Assembly: GCA_964035575.1 (NCBI GenBank)
Contig: OZ037877.1
Location: 1,240,001-1,304,000 of the forward strand
DNA: 64,000 bases
Reading direction: 5' to 3'
DNA from: Rhynchopus sp. YZ270_cl-10
Taxonomy: Eukaryota; Euglenozoa; Diplonemea; Diplonemida; Diplonemidae
In this document: positions 60,529-64,000 of the stretch, piece after piece
How positions within the stretch are numbered: the first letter of the stretch is position 1
Layout: the number at the start of each line of letters is the position of its first letter
Position numbers and translations under genes: made by a program
Notes under the pieces: generated by a model
The model's input: the letters and a program-made list of their open reading frames with translations, nothing else
What the model was told of the DNA's origin: nothing
Databases searched by the model: none

Positions 60529-61170
60529 CAGAGATGGAGATAGATTTGGGATTTTCAAAAAAGACCCGGTTTGACCCGGTCTGAGCTTTTTGGGGTCAAA
60601 AAAAAATTTTTCGCGCTGCGCGCGAAAATGACACTGCACGTGCGACCTGGTTATTACACTTCTTTGGCGGGGAACTTGCGCAACAGCGTTTGTGCCTTGA
60701 TGAAGGGGAGTAGGGTCCATGTTCCCCCTTTGTGCAGCACACCGAACTTCACGCACTCGGCAAAAGTGGATTTCTCGGCGGTCATGGCCCCAAAGGTTCC
60801 TGGCGAAGCCACGGTACGCAACATTTTAAAAAAATGCGCTTAAAATTATACATTTTGGGGTGGGTTGCAAGCTTGCGCCGCAGGCGCACGGTACGCTACT
60901 TTTATTATTTCGCCATGCTGCATGCTTCCTTTTGCTTCGGCGTTTGACTAATTGAGTCGCGTTCTGGCTGTGACGGGGTCACTTTGTTCATGAGGCCATT
61001 TCTGGTCACTCTCAGAGGCTCGTGTGAGGTACCAAAAAAAATCGATTTTCTCCCAAAATTCCAAATCCCATTTTTTTTTTTTTTTTCCAAACCGGGTTTT
61101 TCGCCAAAATCCCATTTTTTTTTTTTGACCCGGTTTTGAAACCGGGTCAGTAGACGCACCTCCACCCCTG
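60529..61170. mobile_element. Nested hAT-like element (642 bp)
   Basis: CAGAGATGGAGATAG at the left and CACCTCCACCCCTG at the right are imperfect inverted repeats, with 8-bp flanks AAACTAGT and AAACCAGT (one mismatch). Interior: a GACCCGGTTT-rich stretch at each end, a GCGCTGCGCGCG palindrome, and a GC-rich minus-strand ORF at 60654-60824. No transposase. Confidence 0.8.
60654..60824 (-). CDS. Small ORF (56 aa) inside a nested transposon, possibly a captured exon
   Basis: Reads MLRTVASPGTFGAMTAEKST then FAECVKFGVLHKGG...LLRKFPAKEV. GC-rich and balanced in composition, unlike the flanking A/T runs. It has ATG and stop. I recognise no domain. It may be a host C-terminal exon captured by the element, a residue of a transposon protein, or chance; the compositional contrast favours capture. 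Confidence 0.35.
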   Translation of the reverse strand: MLRTVASPGTFGAMTAEKSTFAECVKFGVLHKGGTWTLLPFIKAQTLLRKFPAKEV

Positions 61171-61479
61171 AAACCAGTTTTTGGAAAAACTGGTTTTCAA
61201 AACCAGTTTTTTTAACCACCCTAATACCCTGCTACAATCCATAATTATTATTTTCCCTCTGAGTATCTGTTATAAGACGCAACACAACACCACACACAGC
61301 CGTTGCGACCAGCTGAACTCCGTGCACACCGTGCTAAAGCAGGAGGTGCACGCTTTATTAGCGACTTTTTTTGGTCGCCAATATTACTTTATCCAACCCC
61401 CATTCATCTGACTCATCCCTTCCAGCCCCCTTCTCTCCCTTATACCCCCACACCCCTTCCAGGGGAAATACTGAAAAAA

Positions 61480-63221
61480 ATGTCTCTCGACCTTCACGAC
61501 TGTGCACGGAGGGGTGATTTGATTCATTTGCAGCTAATCTTTTCTTCTAAAAGCGCTGGGGTGAATCAAAGGGAACGTGCAACCCGCGCCACATGCCTGC
61601 ATTATGCGGTCCTGGAACAGCATCTTGAGCTGGTTGAAATGCTGCTCAACTTTGGTGCGGATACGAATCAGGCGGATCGTGAGGGGCGCACCCCACTGCA
61701 CTGCGCCGTCTCCAAGCAGGCAGACCCCGAAGCTGCATTGCAGATAGCACAAATGCTGCTACACTTCGGAGCAGACCCTACCCTCAAAGCCAAGGATGGC
61801 GAGACGATTCTCCACCAAGCTGCCAGAGAAGGCCACCTCGAGCTCATGAACTACCTCCTCGATGAACGCAAAGGCGAGCTTGACCTGGACTGCCGCAACG
61901 ACAGAGACGAGACCCCGCTCTACTTCGCTGCCGGCAACTCCCATACCCAGGCGGTCCTGGAGCTCCTCCATCGTGGCGCCAATCCAAACATTCCAAACCA
62001 AAAAGGACGCACCCCTCTCCATATGGCGCTACGCTGGGCGAAGAGCGACACAAAAAAGATCATTGAACGCCACGCCGCCATGGCCCCCACCATTGAACAC
62101 ATTACACTCCCTTCTGGCACCGTTATCCGAAAGGATCTGCTCCCAGAATCTTTTAATGATGTAATGACACAGCTTCAAGCACAAAAGGCCGCAACATTAA
62201 CCTCCCTCGAAGCCTCCGCCTCTCCTGAATACAGTACAGCGGCATCTGGTACTGAGGCAAATGGTTCCTTTGCGGCGCAGGTCCACCTCTTAGGGGGAAG
62301 ATCTGCGAGACAGTCCCACCTCTCTGCCTCTCCGGTACGCAGTGTCCCACAGCATCTAAGCGACCATTATGGGGTGCCCAGCAATGCGAAGTCCTCTTCT
62401 GCTTGGAGAAGAGAGTCCGTCCGCCTCGCCCCGCTGCAGCTTCAGGATGAGATGTCCCCTCCGCCGCGTGGTGGGTCTGTAGGTGCGACCTCTGTATCAG
62501 CTTCACCAAAGAGCGAAAAGCGCAGCGACTCATCCAGAAGACCGGCACCAGAGAGTGATCGGCTTGCAGAAAAGGAAAGACTCAGAGTGGATCAAAGACT
62601 GCGAGGGTTGTTCTATGCAGGAATGCAGCGGGCCAGGGAGACTGGAGAGAAGAAGCCCGATGTAGACCCCCACGACGAGATAGAAAGCCCGAGTCGGACG
62701 TTGGATTTCACAACCGTGGCAGCGTCGAGAGAAGCAACACAAAAGGAAGAAGAGCTGACCCAACTGACGGCAGAGATTAAGAGCTTAAAAGAGGCAGGAT
62801 TTAAAGACCCAGCAAAGGAGATGAGACGGCTGGATAGAGAGAATAAAAGGAAATCACGGTCCGAGCGGAAGGCGCAAAGAGAGCGTGAGCGCGAGGATGA
62901 AGCAGGCACGACGTCGATGGACGACGACGTAATAGGCGAGCACACCGCAGCCCTCCTAGCAGCAGGGGTGCCCAACGTCATCCCGGCAGAGAGTGCCTTT
63001 ACACTGCGGAGCATCGTTAACCCAGACACATCGGGATACCGAGGGGGTCTGTATGGGGTGATAAATGGACTGGAAACACGACTCAAATCGATGTCAGGGA
63101 TGTATTCTGAGCTGGAAAAGTATGTTCTTGTTTTGACTTTAATGGAGCAAAATTGTTGGGGCCAAAAAACATCAGTCTAGGTACAACTCCTTCGTCCTTC
63201 CCCAACAGGGTGATGGTATGA
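61480..63221 (+). CDS. Ankyrin-repeat / coiled-coil protein, about 550 aa
   Basis: Starts MSLDLHDCARRGDLIHLQLI. Five to six ankyrin repeats at residues 1-200 (TCLHYAVLEQHLELVEMLLN, GRTPLHCAVSK, GETILHQAAREGHLELMNYL, DETPLYFAAGNSHTQAVLEL, GRTPLHMALRW). Then a disordered Ser/Pro region (200-370), then charged helices likely to coil (KEEELTQLTAEIKSLKEA, MRRLDRENKRKSRSERKAQR). A protein-docking role is inferred; no enzyme domain. The reading frame runs to 63180, but GTATGT at 63120 matches the local 5' splice consensus and CCCAACAG ends at 63208, giving a final exon of a few codons (ELEK-VMV, stop 63219-63221). Without splicing it would end ...QKTSV at 63180. Confidence 0.8.
63120..63208 (+). other. 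Probable 3' intron (89 nt) of the ankyrin gene
   Basis: GTATGT donor and a pyrimidine-rich CCTTCCCCAACAG acceptor. An alternative acceptor at about 63175 (CATCAG) would give a longer final exon in the same frame, reaching the same stop. Confidence 0.55.
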
Positions 63222-63559
63222 GATAGTGTGTATGATGCGCGAAGTCTTTCCTCTCCAGAGATAGCTTCACCTTCACCCTTCTTTCCATATTTCCCTGCGA
63301 AGGTGTATTTTGTCGCAACCACTGTCACCCCTATTGGTCATACTCCTTGTTCTTTTTGCTAAGTACGAGAGGCTTAGGTTCATCTCTAAACTTTTCTCCC
63401 TTTTCTTCGTGTCGCGGCGCCTTTTGATGAAGTTGAAGATAACACCTCCTCGGATGACTTTTTGAAAGCAGATGATGCATCTTCGTATTGATTTGCTTGA
63501 GACGGGTGTGTGTGTACGGGGTCAGATGGACCTGAGGAGTGCGTTGCCCCACTGAATTT
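63222..63559. other. Intergenic DNA with a family-A copy
   Basis: Family A at 63358-63386, about 140 bp after the predicted stop. No gene. Confidence 0.5.
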
Positions 63560-64000
63560 CTTTCGAGTGTATCATGCAGAGAATGCACCGACAGTGGGAC
63601 CCTTGGTTGCGATAGATGATTTGTTGCTTCTCTTCAAAGAAGTCATCAATCTGAGGACGCCATTCTCCGTAAGTGGGGCAAGTCCCACGGTTGTGATTAA
63701 TAATTGTTAGTTCTGTTGATTGTCGCGTTGATTGTCTCCGTCTTGCCCTTTGTGTGTGTTTTCCCCGCGAACAGTCCATATCCTTCAGCAGTTTAAAATT
63801 TAAACTGCCCTACCCTACGAAGACGCGAGGCAGCTGACGAAGCATTCAGTCTTCGTACTTTACGTTAAATTCGTTCGTGAATTTGATCCATCTTTTGAAC
63901 TATCTTTCCACTCGGTTTTCGGGGGGGTTTTTTTTCTCGTCAAAACGTGGCTACAATCCATAAACAATTTTTATTTTCCCCGTATCTGTTATAAGACGCA
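63560..64000. repeat. Element H, copy 2 (empty site; cut by window end)
   Basis: Homologous to 59361-59946 + 61232-61290 but without the transposon: GTGGCTACAATCCATAAAC is continuous at 63949-63967. Includes a minus-strand frame with CPTYGEWRPQIDDFFEEKQQ that is partly conserved in copy 1 (PTYGERRPQIDDFFEAK), hinting that element H once encoded protein. Confidence 0.85.

Larger units (their letters stand above)
59947..61231. mobile_element. hAT-like element, copy 2, with nested insertion (1285 bp)
   Basis: Reverse-orientation homologue of 7066-7721: the same AGGGTATTAGGGT and ACCCTAATACCCTG ends, the same shared GGCGCC module at about 60180-60330, and a perfect 8-bp duplication CTACAATC (59939-59946, 61232-61239). 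It is longer than copy 1 only because another element (60529-61170) inserted into its AAAACCAGTTTT hairpin. Confidence 0.92.
59361..61290. repeat. Element H, copy 1 (interrupted by a hAT-like insertion)
   Basis: Sequence at 59361-59946 plus 61232-61290 is homologous to 63560-64000 in the same orientation (shared CATCAATCTGAGG, CACGGTTGTGATTAATAATT, GTGAATTTGATCCATCTTTT, ATCTGTTATAAGACGCA). Copy 1 has about 190 bp more internal sequence, including a minus-strand open frame at 59530-59877 that looks protein-like but lacks an ATG and is unrecognised. The hAT-like element 59947-61231 sits inside. Confidence 0.85.

Noticed and set aside
1-64000. tRNA, rRNA or snRNA genes
   Set aside because: I looked for B-box-like GGTTCGA-type motifs with a matching A box and acceptor stem and found none convincing; family A's GGTTCATCT is only superficially similar to a B box.

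Overview
The window is nuclear DNA from an unidentified microbial eukaryote (protist). Spliceosomal GT-AG introns interrupt several genes, and nearly all begin GTATG. The gene set is eukaryotic: XRCC1, SPF27/BCAS2, an ankyrin-DHYC palmitoyltransferase, eEF3, lysosomal NAGLU and a FATP-type acyl-CoA synthetase. Genes are GC-rich with G/C in third codon positions. Intergenic DNA is AT-rich, full of T and A homopolymers and short repeats. I cannot name the species; eEF3 is known from fungi and several algal and protist lineages.

Layout: 0-15.5 kb is essentially gene-free and made of DNA-transposon relics: 268-bp tandem repeats, terminal-inverted-repeat (TIR) elements carrying gene-like fragments, and at least three hAT-like elements with perfect 8-bp target-site duplications. 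One of these still encodes the hAT C-terminal dimerisation segment. 15.5-17.7 kb holds a broken ubiquitin-specific protease fragment divergent from an XRCC1-like repair gene. About 18.1-23.9 kb is a minus-strand non-LTR retrotransposon (I/Ingi-like: ORF1, 2A-like peptide, AP endonuclease, reverse transcriptase, RNase H, CCHC knuckle). 24.3-27.2 kb holds a Ubl-WD40 protein gene and the splicing factor SPF27. 27.3-29.6 kb is a 2.27-kb long-TIR element enclosing two large satellite arrays. 30-48 kb is the main gene block, all on the plus strand: ankyrin-DHYC palmitoyltransferase, eEF3-like ATPase, NAGLU, a MORN protein and a FATP-like synthetase. 51-52 kb has a CCCH zinc-finger gene. 52-61 kb is again repeat-rich, with small inverted-repeat elements and a nested hAT-in-hAT insertion whose empty site survives at 63.6-64 kb. 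61.5-63.2 kb carries an ankyrin/coiled-coil gene.

The genes do not form a pathway; they look like ordinary housekeeping genes in plus-strand order. The unusual part is the noncoding DNA. Several families of 25-60-bp hairpin-capable repeats recur in partly modular order, also inside an intron. hAT-like elements with different TIRs share a common internal module (paired GGCGCC sites plus T-run/GC/A-run palindromes). Three or four TIR elements enclose GC-rich, protein-like fragments. Among host genes, the eEF3-like protein has a degenerate first ATPase site and NAGLU appears to lack the usual acid/base glutamate. All calls come from reading the sequence; no search or folding program was run.
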